Assembly (NCBI GenBank): GCA_030549775.1
Contig: CM060174.1
Coordinates: 66,609,566-66,673,565, forward strand
Direction: 5' to 3'
DNA: 64,000 bases
From: Tamarix chinensis
Taxonomy: Eukaryota > Streptophyta > Magnoliopsida > Caryophyllales > Tamaricaceae
Shown: piece by piece, positions 45,300 through 58,160 of the stretch
Layout: each line of letters begins with the position of its first letter
Numbering within the stretch: position 1 is the first letter of the stretch
Translations under genes and position numbers: made by a program
The notes under the pieces: model-generated
What the model saw: the letters and a program-made list of their open reading frames with translations, nothing else
What the model was told of the DNA's origin: nothing
Database searches by the model: none

Positions 45300-48200
45300 C
45301 TATCTTCTAACATATGTCAAAACAAAACCCTTTTCAGAGATAAATGAGGGCGGAAAAGTACTGTTTCTTGACTTCAACAACTTGAACAGGTCTTCAATTG
45401 GGTGCGGGAACATAAAAACTTCTTCAGCTTCGATCTTACATTCCTTGTCTTGCATCAACCTGCAGTGTGAAAAACTCCTAGCTGTTATATACAGAATTGA
45501 TGCTAACAGTATGTTTGGATTAAGGTTAGATGAGGTTAATAGCAGTTAATCTATATATTAACCTTGTTTGACAAATTCTTAAATTTGGGATATAACCTAG
45601 GTTGGATAAGGTTAAATATTAACCTCATTTAACATCTATTCACCCTGAAACTGTTAACCTCCAAATCGGTGATTAAAGGAGATTAAGCTTAATTTCTAAA
45701 TGATTTTATAACAGTCGCCTAGTTTCACCTAATCTAAGTTAACCTTAACCTAACTTAAAATCACCTCAATCCAAATGCACTGTAAAGAAATATCAAAGAT
45801 AATCTTAGCAGCACACACGCAGACCAATCCAAATTTCATGAAGGGCTATTGTCTGCCAGATAGGTACTATAAGTTTAAATGACGCAGCTAACATGGATCT
45901 CACGGGCATTGTTGCAACTTGCAGGGGAAAACTGCAATCAAAAGCAGATTGGAATGATGATATAAGAGTAAGCTCCGGGGAGAGGGATGATGTGATAAAC
46001 ACGAATGAACAAAGCAACCAACCTTGGTCCACAGTAGGTGTCGTCATGAAAATCAGAAAAGAAAATCTTGACGACAGGCAGCAAATTGATCTTCTGCATT
46101 CCTTCTAAACCACTTTGTGCAGTGTAACCAGAACAACACCAAGAATTGGGATTAAGTACAACTACTTGAAACAACGGAATTTTCATCTTCAGATCTTTAA
46201 CCACTGTGCGGAAGGACAGTTCATCTTTTGCACTCTCCAAGATATGATTTGTAAACATTCTTTCTACAGTATATTTCCTGTTGACATTAAACCAAGGGGT
46301 AAGCTACTTACACTTACATTCATGATGCTCTTCATTCTGGCAACATAGTGGATAGCATAAAATTTAAAAATGCAATAGAAATAAACATTAAGAAGCAAGC
46401 ATGGAATCCAGGCAGAATGCACACAACTCGTAAATATCAAAAGTATCAATTTTCCTAGGCTCCCCACATCAGTGCTTAGGAAGTTCACAATTTATCAAAA
46501 AATCAGAGCAAACTAATTTCCACAAAAACCATGAAAAAGGATTATGATCTTACTCATGGCAGGTAGAACAATAACTCCCCATGTTCACTGGCGATCAGCA
46601 TATTTAGAGCAATTTGAGCCTAATACTATGAGATGAAGCAGTGCTATCTCATTGAAATGGATTTTAATGTCCTAAGCAGCGAAAATTGTTGGAATAAGGA
46701 TAAACAATCAACATATAACTACAGCATTTGATCCAAACTACAGGAACCACATAAATGCGTGATGTGCAAGTGTATGCTCATGTGCAAATATGCGTGTTTA
46801 AGGAAAGGGTCAGTAGGGCTGAAAACATTGATCCCCATGTTAGTCAATCACCTGAACAGGTCACTTGATGAACCAACTGGAAGAGAATTTGAGATGTAAC
46901 ATTTAAGCAGACGAATCCCACCATCTAGCGGCCCATAACCATTGGCACATGGATATGCTCCCAAAAATTTTGAGCATTGTGGGCATGTGAACTCAACCCA
47001 TTTGATTTCTTTCGAAAGTGTTGATGAGGTAAACATAAAAGTATTTCCAAGATAGCCATTGAGAAACAATTTTTGGTTATCCTGAAGACCAACAGATCCA
47101 TCAGTTTCCTGGTTCTTTAAAGAATGCTCATGGCAACATCTATTCATAGATGCATCAGTGGCATCTGTTCCCAGGGACTCAAATGATGAGCTGCTTCCAC
47201 ATTCTGCAATCATCTCATGTTCCTTTCCAACAGTACAGCTTTCTATCTCATGCTCCAGTGCGTTTGGTTTGGAAGAATCATGCTCCACCTGACTTTCATT
47301 AGCAGAATAGACACTTCTTACATGGTTGGCACAAGAATTCTCAACAGTATCACAAGGATTGCTTATATTACAATTTTGGGAGGAAACCAGATCAGAAACC
47401 TGAGATCCTGCAAGGTCATCCTTACTGAGAATCACAGATGTAGTAGTTAACAGGGCCGTGCCTTCTGTACATGTGTAAGATTTCACATATTTACCAACGA
47501 GCTTCTCACTTATCCCACCAAAGGAGCAGCAGCAAGACCCAAACCAATTGTCGGCCGCTTCTCTCCAGTTGAAAGACGGCATATCCACAAAAGATCTGCC
47601 AACATGAGAAAATAAAAAGAAATTTAGATCATACACAAAAGGGCTGACTTATAGGGAATAATAGAAAGTGAGCCAATCACAGAACAACAGCCTGCAAATA
47701 ATTAAAAACCTGAAACAACTGGCTCAAAGATGACAAATCAATCCCTAAAACTGGGTAAACAGAATGCTAAAAGTCCCCCTCCCAAAATTATTAGGATCAA
47801 ACATCCTGCAGAAATAAAATAACTGATGTAGATGGATATAATTTACTTGTCACCGACTATACTTAGACATCACCTTCGCATTGCATCAGAGAGAAAATTA
47901 AATACAAAAAGTAAAATCAATACATCATGACACTTGCACACCCAAACCATAGTTCATAGCTGTATACTCCCATATCATTTTCCAGATTATTGATACAACA
48001 CGAATTAGCCATAGCCTCCAAGCAAAATTCTCTTCAGACTGCAATTCATAGATTCAGTTGCAGTTGACTTACACCTTTTTACGTGAGCAGAGTTTGAAAG
48101 AGATTTTAGCAGATTGGAGAGCCTCCAGAGGTTGACTGAGTCAAACTGAAACCAGTGATTTTAGTGCTCTGTAAACAGCATACTCAAAGATTGGTTTGAG

Positions 48201-49502
48201 TTGCGTCTGATGAGTATGTAAAACTGAAATGGAACATTACGAAATTAGATTTTTTAGGCCACTTTTGTATATTTAAACCATTATGAGCTATGAATAACCT
48301 ATTTTACCAAACATCTTCATACAATCTACTAATGTTGTGTCGACTAATAGTCTTATACAATCAACTATCTCCTACTGCAATCTGTTATCTTCTAGTTGCC
48401 AAAGAGAGCCTTAAAGCAATACCAAATCATGGGAAGGAATGAATGACATGACTTTGCGTCTCAAATACTCTTTCACATTGACCTCAAACCCTAATAAAGA
48501 TAACAGAACACTAAAAACGCAAATGACATAGAAAGCTATGTACAATTTACGAGCAGTATAATGCTTAAAGCCCAATATTAACCATCATAGCGTGCATGAC
48601 TCTATAGCTGTAGCCACCACAAAAGAGTACAGTTTTGGAGATACATATAGACTGTAACCAGCAGCTATTATCAAACCTAGAAGGTTATATCTAATATATA
48701 CAATGGAAGCAATACACATCAGAATCAACGCTAATGACGACCTATCACCTGAAATGACATGGAAAAGGGAACCCTTCTACAGCTATGCAACAATCAGACG
48801 AACATCCAAAGTCTTATAATAGAATTATCAACAGCCACAAAAACAAAATATGGCAAACAGGCGGTGTACTTTGAGCGGCAAGCATACCTAATAGGTCTCC
48901 TAGATAGCTTAAAGGAGCAATTTCTGCAGAAAAAATCCACCTCTTCCACTGCATTAAAAGTCTTGACATCTACTCCAGCACAAAACCAACAGACACGAGA
49001 AATCAGCCCAGACCAAACAACCATACCATAAACAATGTAAGGAACCCGTAACCAAAGTCAAAAAAAAATTATTAGACTTTCATGACTCACCAGAATCCAT
49101 TTCAAGCGGCTGCAAGCAGTCAGAATCCAAATTCAAGCTGCCAATTTTTTCATCCGAGTTGAGTTCGGAAATGAAATTCGAAACAATGGGGTGGTCAACG
49201 GGAAGAAGCAGAGCAATCTTGACCTCAATGTGATCATCCAAAGGCCTAACACTCAATGGGGATTCGAGGTCTACTAGAACCCTAGGCATGGGAACGACAA
49301 GTGATGGCGTGTCAAGGGTATGAGTTTCCTCTTCTTTCCAGGTTACGTGAATAGACGATTTCTCGAAATTTAGTTCGATATTTAGATCTTTGCATTGAGT
49401 GATCGGATTGAAGTGTGGCGTGAAGAGGAAGAGCTTCAGGATTGGAACGTGCGACTGAGTTTCCCAAGTGTACTGCCATTTTCTAGGGTTTTCAGACTCC
49501 AT
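45300..49502 (-). CDS. HECT-like E2-binding protein (UBE3D-like), 5 exons
   Basis: Exons read on the minus strand: 49502-49091, 48972-48888, 47595-46852, 46277-46023, 45459-45300. All junctions are GT-AG and the phases agree, giving 551 residues. The start MESENPRKW is the only plausible ATG; the stop is TAG at 45302-45300. Landmarks: C153-x2-C156 (FFCRNCS), NWREAADNWFGSCCCSFGG at 175-193 built across exons 2 and 3, FTCPQC at 368-373, and the late blocks ESAKDELSFRTVVKDL, LNPNSWCCSGY and KIFFSD. These are characteristic of the HECT-like ubiquitin-conjugating-enzyme (E2)-binding family (UBE3D in animals), which takes ubiquitin from E2 through a C-terminal region. Residues 200-340 are Ser-rich and probably disordered. 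Intron 4 holds a MITE. Exon 4's donor (AAG/GTTGGT) is weak, so that junction is the least certain. Confidence 0.88.
45506..45783. mobile_element. MITE in intron 4 of the E2-binding gene
   Basis: About 278 bp with imperfect terminal inverted repeats: ACAGTATGTTTGGATTAAGG at the left and, reverse complemented, ACAGTGCATTTGGATTGAGG at the right. It is AT-rich and non-coding. Target duplication not resolved, so the superfamily is open. It lies wholly inside the 563-bp intron. Confidence 0.65.
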
Positions 49503-50514
49503 CCTTCCCAGCTCTCTGATTCTGATTCTCAGTCACTCTCGCTCGATGCAATATCTTATTTTCCTCGTTAAGCGATTCTCCGTTGCAATTCTTCTCCCGC
49601 TGTCCGCTCTATACTGGACTCCAAACGGGCAAAATAGTCGAAGATTATGCTGCGACTGTGAGTGTTATTTGCTTAATCACGCAATTTGATCTAAAAATTA
49701 GTAATACCATACTAATTAATTACTACTTCCTCCGAATTAATTAAAATGTGTGTGACTAGTAACTTAAAGAATAAATTTTAATCATTAATATCTATTAATA
49801 TTAATAAATATTACAAAAAGATATTATAAAATTATTTTTTAATATAAATATAATAATTATATTTTTATATTATAATGTAATCGTATAATTTAACAATTAT
49901 GAATGGTTAAAGTTTTTTTTCTTTGTAATAGATACACTTTATTATCATCAATAGCCGAATAGATTCTTAATTCTTTAATTAGTACTATTAGACGTATTTA
50001 TACATCATATATTACTTGCGTTCTTTTTAACTCCTCTTTATACACACACACACACACACTCTATATATACATGATCATTCTGGCTGAAGAAATTCGTAAA
50101 CTTTATAATAAATATTACATTCATCCAGCTTTGGGGCCTGGATGGATCAGCTTTATAGGTCGGTCAGACACACCGACAGAGGCCACAGACGCTTGGACAC
50201 ATTTTGGTGATGCATAAGTCATAGCGTAGTTGCCTCGAACAGGAGCACGGCTTGGCTTAAATCCATGGAAACACTGTAAGAACAGAAATGACGCCACCGT
50301 CTTGTGTAACATAGATGCCTTGCTGGATACAGTAGCATAAAGTAGTTTTTCTTCAATAGCCTATGTACAGCGTGGGAAACAGTCTAGGGAAGAAGAAAAC
50401 CCAACAGCATACAGCGTTGGGTAACACACAAAGCCTTAAAACGCAAGGGTGGTTAATTTTTAAGATGCATGACGACGATAGCAATAAGGGTAGGCTCTAT
50501 ATTGTATATTTTGA
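49503..50514. other. Spacer between E2-binding gene and MAP kinase
   Basis: Both genes are on the minus strand. The 5' leader of the E2-binding gene occupies the left part. 49728-49760 (CTTCCTCCGAATTAATTAAA) resembles a single Stowaway-type end. A (CA)n tract of about 18 bp lies near 50042-50059. The right part, from about 50090, is probably MAP kinase 3' UTR; the 63-codon frame at 50121-50312 falls inside it and is not called as a gene. Confidence 0.5.
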
Positions 50515-51813
50515 TCAACGGAACCCTGCTTCCGGATGGTAGTATAGCATTTCCCTCCACATCAATTCCCTTACCATAGAATCCCCTAAATTCTCGTCAA
50601 CATCAAGATGGATCGGGAACTGAGCAGGCGGGCACAATCCAGGATCATACAAGCCGGCCAGATACGGATGTTGGAGCGCTTCATGAACAGAAACCCTCTT
50701 CCGTGGATCGAACACAAGCATCCTCGTAAGCAAATCAATAGCTAAAGGATCCGCCCGAGGATAGAGGCAAGACAGAGGAGTGCCCTCAGACGAAGGTAAT
50801 GATCGGACGTACTCTCTAGCCTTGGGATTGTCGATGAAATCGAGATGGGTTTCGTCATGTGGAGGAGTACCAAGCAGAGCGACGATCAGGTGGAGCTGGT
50901 TAAGACAATCCGTACCGGGAAAGATGGGTTCACGGCCGAGGATCTCGGCGAAAATGCAGCCTACGGACCAGATGTCGATGGATGTACCGTAGGAGTCGCA
51001 GCATAGGAGAAGCTCCGGTGCTCGGTACCAGCGTGTGACTACGTATTCGGTCATGAATTGCCCTTGGTCTTTGCCTGTCCGTGCCAAGCCGAAGTCGCAT
51101 ATCTTTAGGTCGCAGTTGGCGTTGACCAGGAGGTTCCCGGGTTTCAGGTCGCGGTGAAGGATGTTTGCTGAATGGAGATACTTGAGACCCCGAAGCAACT
51201 GGATTTTATTTGACAAACACAGCATACATATATACTCAATACATTAACCACGGAAGCAGAAAGACGATGTGTGTGTGTGTGTGTGTAGATATAGATATAT
51301 AGGCAGAAAGTACAGATAATTTAATGCATTTCGGACCTGAAAGAGGAAATACTTGGCATGGTCATCGGAAAGCGGTTGATCGGACTTGATAATACGATGA
51401 AGATCGGAATCCATGAGCTCATAAACCAAATAAACATCATCAAAACCCAACGTCGACCTCACCCTCCTACTACCACCAGCATCAGCAGTAGACAACATAA
51501 CATCCTTTAATGCGATCACATTCTCATGACGGACGTGTCTCAACAGCTGCAGCTCTCTTAAAGTTCTCAGGGCATCGACCTTGTTATCGAATACATTACC
51601 GATCTTCTTAATCGCAACTTGCTCGTTGGTTTCCGTGTTATATGACGAACACACGATGCCGTAAGCCCCCCTGCCGATTGGTTTGATTGGTATGTACTTA
51701 CTGTCTACCTCAAATGTTGCCTGCCACACCGTAAAACGATGCCTTCCTCCTGTCGTCGTACTGATGGGGTTCGGGGTCATCCTGTTTTGAGGCTCGGAAA
51801 TGACTGCTGCCAT
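50515..51813 (-). CDS. Group C MAP kinase (TEY type), 2 exons
   Basis: Exon 1 51813-51337 (159 codons) and exon 2 51198-50515 join across a 138-bp GT-AG intron (CAG/GTCCG ... CCAG/TTGC) to give 386 residues. ATP loop GRGAYG at 47-52, catalytic Lys69 (VAIKK), HRDLKPGN at 174-181, DFG at 194-196, activation loop TEY at 209-211 followed by [10 protein letters not shown]. The run [29 protein letters not shown] and the tail [11 protein letters not shown] identify plant group C (MPK1/2/7/14 type), whose genes typically have two exons. A stretch of about 8 extra residues (ADAGGSRR, 110-117) sits before [10 protein letters not shown]. It would be phosphorylated on Thr209 and Tyr211 by a MAPKK (group C kinases are linked to MKK3 in Arabidopsis). 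An upstream in-frame ATG at 51960 lacks family similarity. Confidence 0.96.
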
Positions 51814-52500
51814 GGTCGCCTCGTAGTAGTGGTGTATACTGATTGGTGTTCGCGCCTCGTGAGATAAAAGACTGCGATCAGGGGGGGGGGTACTACACTG
51901 ATTATTGGTAATTAGGAGTAAACGAACAGGTAATTGGATCCTGTTCGCATAGTAGATCAAACGGATGCCGTATTATGCTGTAGCGAATAATGAAAGAAAA
52001 GAAGAAGAATATGATAGGATAAGAATTTGATTCTTACTTGTCGCAGACGAATACGGTATGTATGACGGCGTGTCCTGCTGGCGTTTGAGAGCAAGCCTCG
52101 GATGATATAAGGCGGTTTCAAAGGGACGGTGCTATTATTGTACTATCAACTCTCCTGTCCCCGTCCGCGGAATGAATAAGAGTAAGGACCGCAGCCGCTG
52201 GAAGGAAGTGGAGCAGAGAACTTGATCGGCTATTGGTGGAAGAAGAAGAAGAAGAAGAAGAAGGGATTGAAATCCAGATGAAGGCCGAATTCATTGAACT
52301 TGATCGCTAAGCTGAATTTGCTTTCCAAAAATGGGAGATACGTATGTTTGGAAACCAGCAGAGACTTTATCATGTAGGTCAAGATTCAATGAATGAACGA
52401 CTTTGATAATTTGAGAAGCGCGGCCGGCGGAATGATGGAGGAACAGTGGGAGATCGTGATGGATCGGGATGGATTAGTACAGATCTTTTGCTCGCGTGTG
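51814..52500 (-). promoter_or_regulatory. MAP kinase 5' leader and probable promoter
   Basis: GC-richer than its surroundings. The leader contains a C10 run (51881-51890 as G on the plus strand) and a possible 60-bp leader intron at 52037-51978, with donor CAA/GTAAGAAT and acceptor GCTACAG/CAT; 60 bp is short for a plant intron, so this is tentative. A (CTT)n tract on the sense strand at 52263-52239 is typical of plant leaders or core promoters. No clear TATA box was identified. Confidence 0.5.
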
Positions 52501-53300
52501 GCGATTCTGATGAGAGAAAGGGAGGGGGGGAGGGGGAGGGGAGAAAATAGAAAGAGTTAGGGGAAGTGAGAAACGAAGGAAAGGGTGTGGAGGTATGGAC
52601 GTACGGCTCACCGTGAGACGCCCCGCCCCTGCTGTTAACCAGCCGACTAGCGCTACAAAACAACGTTGGTTGGTTTGCTTCACCAACGGCCAGCAAGCTA
52701 CCGCGGATTTAGATGAGATCGTATGTCGTTGAGCACTCCCGACTTTTCTCTTTTTGAATTTGGGAAATTTCACCGAAACTTTATCCTTTCCTCCTTTGTC
52801 TACGATTAGATTCATTCCACCGTCTTTCTGCAAATATCTTATCTAACCAAACTGTGCTGCGCTTTATTCTATTCTAGTGAATTTGAATGCGTAAGAGATG
52901 GAACACGTAAACGTGCCTAACTAATTGACTGGACCTTCCTACGGGGATTGCACCTGATTTGGAAACATTGCTTGTCTTCGCTGAAATTTATTGGGTAACC
53001 GGTGGTATTATTGTTAATAATGTTGGAAGCAATGGCGCAACGACGACGGTGGCTTGCGGTGCTACAGTTGATTTTTTACTATTCTACTCGGGTGGGTAGA
53101 AGAAATCTTTTTTGATTTTTATATCCTCTTGTCTAGGCTTTTGAGTTACGAACTTTGACTGTTTTGTATGGCATCAAAGTGGCTCGACTACTTTTTTTTT
53201 TTATCTTTTTTAAATTTACTGGTCTATTTAGCTTCTATATATTTATTTATTTATTTTAAACTGGTTAGTAAAAAAGATTCGTTCTTATTCAAATTTCAAC
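52501..53300. other. No gene seen
   Basis: Begins GC-rich (52400-52850, pyrimidine-rich on the minus strand, probably distal MAP kinase promoter) and becomes AT-rich. Frames here lack family resemblance. Confidence 0.5.
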
Positions 53301-53304
53301 AATT

Positions 53305-53620
53305 TTTTTGACTAGTATTAACGGGAAACTTTAGATCAGATAGTTTTTATTTTCATTGCTCGTTTCTTTAGTTATAAAAATGGTGTTTCGGCACCGATTG
53401 ATTTATACTAAAAACTCGACTTTCATCTCTTTTTCTTTGAATTTTTGGCACCGATTGACTAGTATTAACGGGAAACTTTAGATCAGATATTTAATGGGAA
53501 TTGATAGTTTTTATTTTCATTGGTCGTTTTCTTAGTTATAAAAATGGTGTTTCGGCACCATTTGATTTATACCAAAAGATAAACTTCCATATCTTTTTTT
53601 TTTTTTGAATTTTCACATTG
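53305..53620 (+). repeat. Tandem duplication, 147-bp period
   Basis: ACTAGTATTAACGGGAAACT at 53311 recurs at 53458. The following GTTTTTATTTTCATTG, TTAGTTATAAAAATGGTGTT and CGGCACC blocks repeat in the same order. The second unit has a short insertion (TTTAATGGGAATTGA). Non-coding. Confidence 0.85.
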
Positions 53621-54201
53621 ATATTTTTGGACAATCGTTTCTATAATTTCCACTGATTTTTCAATCTTGAGTGCACAAGAACGAAGCCAAGTTGTGTTAA
53701 CTCTGGGGTGAGGCGGTACAGTGATTGCACCCTAATCTAGCCAAAATTTCACTTCAGGGCAACAAATTAGTTTGTGACACAACTCAAATTGATAAGTCTT
53801 TTTCGCCTCTTTTTTTTTTGTTATACTACATTATTTTAACATTCTGAAGCGAAATTTTCTTTAGTATACATATTGTTTCTTTTTCTCCGGTGGTTGTTGT
53901 TTGATTTGTTAGAGCATTCAGTTTTGAATTATTGCTCCATTCATCTAAGTTAATTCATATCTAGTTTGAATTTGGTATTTGTAATTTGTTTTTGTTCAGA
54001 TTAATTTGATTTACCATACTACTTGGTTATTCATTCAGTTCCGTTCCTCTATTGAAAAAAAATAGAAAAAAATACAATTATTTTGTTATTTGATTTTGGA
54101 TTTTGGTGTTTTGGAATTTTGTTTGCTACAAGAATTTATTTATTTTGTTTGACTTATATTTCACTATTGTATTGGTTAATTTCGACATTGTAGTATAGAT
54201 C
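53621..54201. other. No gene seen
   Basis: AT-rich spacer before the LTR cluster. Confidence 0.5.
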
Positions 54202-56150
54202 TGTAATACCCCTAAATTTACGAACCAAAAATTTTTATTTATGGAGTTTAGCGCGGAAGTTAAATAATAATAATGAAAGGTGTTGCCGCCACACTTGGTA
54301 CAAGTCTGATTACCTTTACCATTCTCAAACTAAGTGTTGAGGTAAAAATCATTACTTTGCTTAGATGTAATACAAGATTATAAAATACAAAATAGAGAGA
54401 ACAAAATAGATATAAGTGTTGTTCTAAGTAAAAACAATGTCAGCAGTTTACAAAACTCAAAGAGAGAAATACTAAAGGACACGGGCCTCCAAAACTAACC
54501 GAAAATAATATACCACCGAATAGCCCTAGGCTCTCAAACCAAACTATCAACTTTCATCTGAACTCAAAAGCCGACCTACAAAGGTCACTGCCCATTGAAT
54601 AGGTAGGAGCCCATGAAAGGAACTCTTTAGTACAATGGTAATGAACAACCATTTATACTAAACCAAAATGAAAAACTAACATAGAACATATACAAAGCAT
54701 CACAATAATACATGGTATAAAATATCAAAGCTGTGTATGCATCAATTTAAATACGAGGATCATTCTTGTACCACATACCACTGAGGTCATATACTATTCA
54801 TACTAGTTCATATGAAATTAACCAAAGCTTACCAATGAAACATCCAAGAGATGTTCTTTGCAATATAATTAGAAACCACATCAACACTAAAATAAAGCAA
54901 TCACCATGGGCCACATACCTCATTATCTTTCCCAATAAATCTTATAGTACACGTAGGCTCACAAGCACATATCAATAACAACTCATCACATCACAAGTAA
55001 GCATTAAGACAGCTAGCGAAACATAGGTAGGCACAATGGATACTATTGGACCATAGGTCGGCATAAAAGCTACTACTGAACCACAGGTAGGTACAAAGAT
55101 TACTATCAAACAATAGGTAGGCACAAAAGCTGTTGCCGATCGATCCAATAATCCATCAATCATTTTTATTTTTATTTACTCGATGAGAGATCATATCAAC
55201 TTGGAGACACTAAGGTACTCCAGTCATACTAGGACACGAAGGTAGTACAACATCCTACTGACTATCAACCCAAGGATTCAAAAATACCCTAGTCGCACTG
55301 ATACACTAAGGTGTACCGACAATGACACCTAATCCTTAAGTATGTAGACCTCCTATTAGTCCATAGAATATAATAGAGTAAGAAATAGGTTCTGGCTAGG
55401 ACAGTAAGGCATACCAATAAAAATTCAGAATCATCTATAGGCTAGATCGCGTCTTTAGGGTAACGACCCATAAAGAGTCACCATTCCCGATCTTGAAGTC
55501 TTTCACTTTAAGTATTAGTATTTTAGTAAGGTGGCCACGAAATCGAATACAAATCACATAGATCCAATTTTCATACTTTAACCATTTTACTCACTTTTAA
55601 TTATTCCAAAACAACCATAATCAAGATCATTACCAAGGTCTGTCAAAAATATATACTAAGTTCATCCTAGGCTCAATTATTCACCTTTGGTTATATTAGG
55701 TCAAAAATAACCAAAATGCCCCTAAGATCAAAATTACCACATAAACATCCTCTTCAATTTACTAAATATATTTTATTAATTAAGTTATCATGAAAAGGTT
55801 AAAACATAATAATTAAACCAATTTATCATGCAGATAAATTATCAGATAAGCTAAATAATCATTTTGTCCTTATTCAATATTTTGTATATAAAACCCTACT
55901 ATGCATATCTGATACATCTAAAGTCACATAATCTCATGCTTAGTAACATATAATACAAATTAAGTATGCTTGTCATGGTAAAAATCATGATACGCATAAA
56001 ATAACCAAATTGCACCACTCTTCATAGTAGCTGCAACTTCTAGCACCGGCCCATCAACACATTGCAACCAACAGCTTGCTAGCACATCACTCCATTGACC
56101 AACAACCAGCCAGCTAGCTCCACCCTTCCCCCCTGTGTGCGCATGGCTCA
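54202..56150 (-). mobile_element. Partial long LTR (minus orientation), related to LTR C
   Basis: Begins TGTAATACCCCTAAATTTAC at 54202, as does the left edge of LTR C (TGTAACACCCCAAAATTTAC at 58973). Both continue with a shared CCACACTTGGTAC / CCACACTTAGTAC and ACTAAGTG block. In LTR C this edge is the 3' end, so this piece reads on the minus strand. A TTTCATGGGCTCC-type block on the minus strand also recurs in the cluster. The right limit is not clear; sequence from about 56160 belongs to a plus-oriented unit. No coding region. Probably a gypsy-type (long-LTR) fragment. Confidence 0.5.
55021..55140. repeat. 30-bp tandem repeat, 4 units
   Basis: Units start at 55021, 55051, 55081 and 55111 with variants of CCATAGGTAGGCACAAAAGC TACTACT. 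Units differ at several positions, so the array is not recent. It lies inside the LTR fragment. Confidence 0.85.
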
Positions 56151-56505
56151 CACTACACACGAAGCATGAGTTGCGTTTGGTTTTTAAAATTTTTGGTACC
56201 CATTTTTTATATATAAGGGTATTTTGGTAATTTAATTAAATTACCCTAACCTAATTTTTTTAACCTAAATCTAAATCCACACTTCTTCTTTTCCTTTTTT
56301 CTTTTTCTACTTATTTCCTTATTTTATTTTCTCCCCTGACAGTTCTCTCCTCTCTTATTCTCTTCCTCTTGCATGCACGTCTTCCCTACCAAAACTATCC
56401 CTCTACCCCCATCAACTTGCCCCTCCTCATTTCTAGGGTCGAGGTTGAAAATTTTGCCAGATCACCACTTCTTCTTTCCCTTTTCTTATGTGCATGTATG
56501 AATAT

Positions 56506-57381
56506 ATAAGGCACATTTAATACCTGAACCTACCCCTTATGCCTCTATTTTATGTCAAAAATATCGCACCACAAATGCAACCTCTTCTTCATTATTTCTC
56601 CCTCCTCACCGTTTCCTAAGATCACCCCCACTGGAGAGCCCAACCGAGGCACCAGCACCATCACTTGTAGCAATTTTCCATACCTTCACCCCTAGCACTG
56701 ACCACCTTTATCATTCCCCTCACCCTATTCTACTACCAAACCCACCACAACCTGCCCCCCAAGCACTGGCTAAGCCAACCGATCTTACCCCCTCCATTCC
56801 GGCCATTATCACCACAACACACCCACCACCTTCGGCAACAACAACAATAACCCACCGCCTCCATTCAGCCATTCCTACTGCATCCCACCACTCTCCTTCA
56901 GCCAAAATCACTAGTCCTCACCCCAAAATTTTAGCCAAACCAGTCGTTTCCACCCTCATTATTTCACCCCTTCAATCGATCCCCTCTTGTTACACACAAA
57001 CTTGGTTGAGACTCCTTTAAACCTCGGTGTTTTTTCTCCCTATTCTTTCACTCTTCCATTACCTTAACCCCTCTTTAGTTATATCATTTAATTATAATTA
57101 TATTTTTTTTAATTTTTCTTAGGTGATATTCCAGAGGTCCAGGGAGAGGCGGGATAGGGTAAGTATGATTAGAGATCGAGCCTTTTTTGTAAGGATACTA
57201 GTTGATGTTTTAGGGTTTTGTGTTAGTTGCTTTCATGGATATGTGTATTATCATGATATTGTTATTATATGGTTAAATTCATGTTGTTAATGATATGATA
57301 TTATGGATTATATGATAGAAAGAGAGTATGAATAACGAAAGATGTGTAAATATGATGTTACGACACTAGGTTGCATTTTTA
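56506..57381 (+). repeat. Long-LTR repeat, copy B
   Basis: Same-orientation homologue of 3289-4140. Common landmarks: ATAAGGCACATTTAAT, GAGAGCCCAACCGAGGCACC, AATTTTTCTTAGGTGAT and GAAAGAGAGTATGA. Copy B has an extra GATGTTTTAGGGTTTTGTG stretch near 57203. Confidence 0.8.
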
Positions 57382-57942
57382 TGGAGGAGTATAACTTGTG
57401 GAAGAGTAGTATGGGCCTAATAGAGTATGATAAGTGGGAAATAAGTATATTTAATATGTATGATGATAAATGGAGGATTTAGAAATAATGATGTTAAAGA
57501 TATAAGATTTTCCTAAAATAAGGGCTTTCAAACTATCTATAAGGGTATTTTGGTCAATATGGGTTAATATGGGAACTTTGATATTTTAATGTGTTAGGAG
57601 TATTAAAATATTATAATAATATAATGTGGAGTTATAGGATTTATTATGAAGTCGTAAGTTCCTCAAAATTAGAAAAGGACCTAAATTGCGAATATTAACC
57701 TTAAACGGTAATCTTATTATCACATGTGTAAAACGTTAGAGTTAGACCATGAATTTTGGATATGTTGTTAATATTGGAATTTTATGGATTTATATTGAAT
57801 TAGGAAATTTTATGAGCCTTATTAAAAAAGTTATGAATTATCTGTGAAATTAAGGTTTGGGAGCTTTGCGAATAGTAACTTTTGAGATAGGGCTATTATC
57901 GCATATATAAGATGTGGAAGTTAGACCTTAAATTTTAGATAT

Positions 57943-57945
<3 letters not shown>

Positions 57946-58003
<58 letters not shown>

Positions 58004-58004
58004 T
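57946..58004. repeat. (TAA)n microsatellite
   Basis: About 59 bp of uninterrupted ATA/TAA units inside LTR B. Confidence 0.95.
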
Positions 58005-58160
58005 TTAAGGAAGATATACTAAATTTGGTGGGTAAATGATCATTATGAGAGAAGTTATTCCTAAATTGTGAAATTAAGGTTATGGGAAAATAAGGATCTT
58101 AACTCTAAAGAACGACCTTATGACCCGTGTAATGTGCTTACCTACTTCAATATGTTATGA

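Noticed and set aside
50121..50312. 63-codon minus-strand frame with a possible short secreted peptide look
   Set aside because: It lies about 200 bp after the MAP kinase stop on the same strand, where 3' UTR is expected, and has no recognisable peptide-hormone motif.
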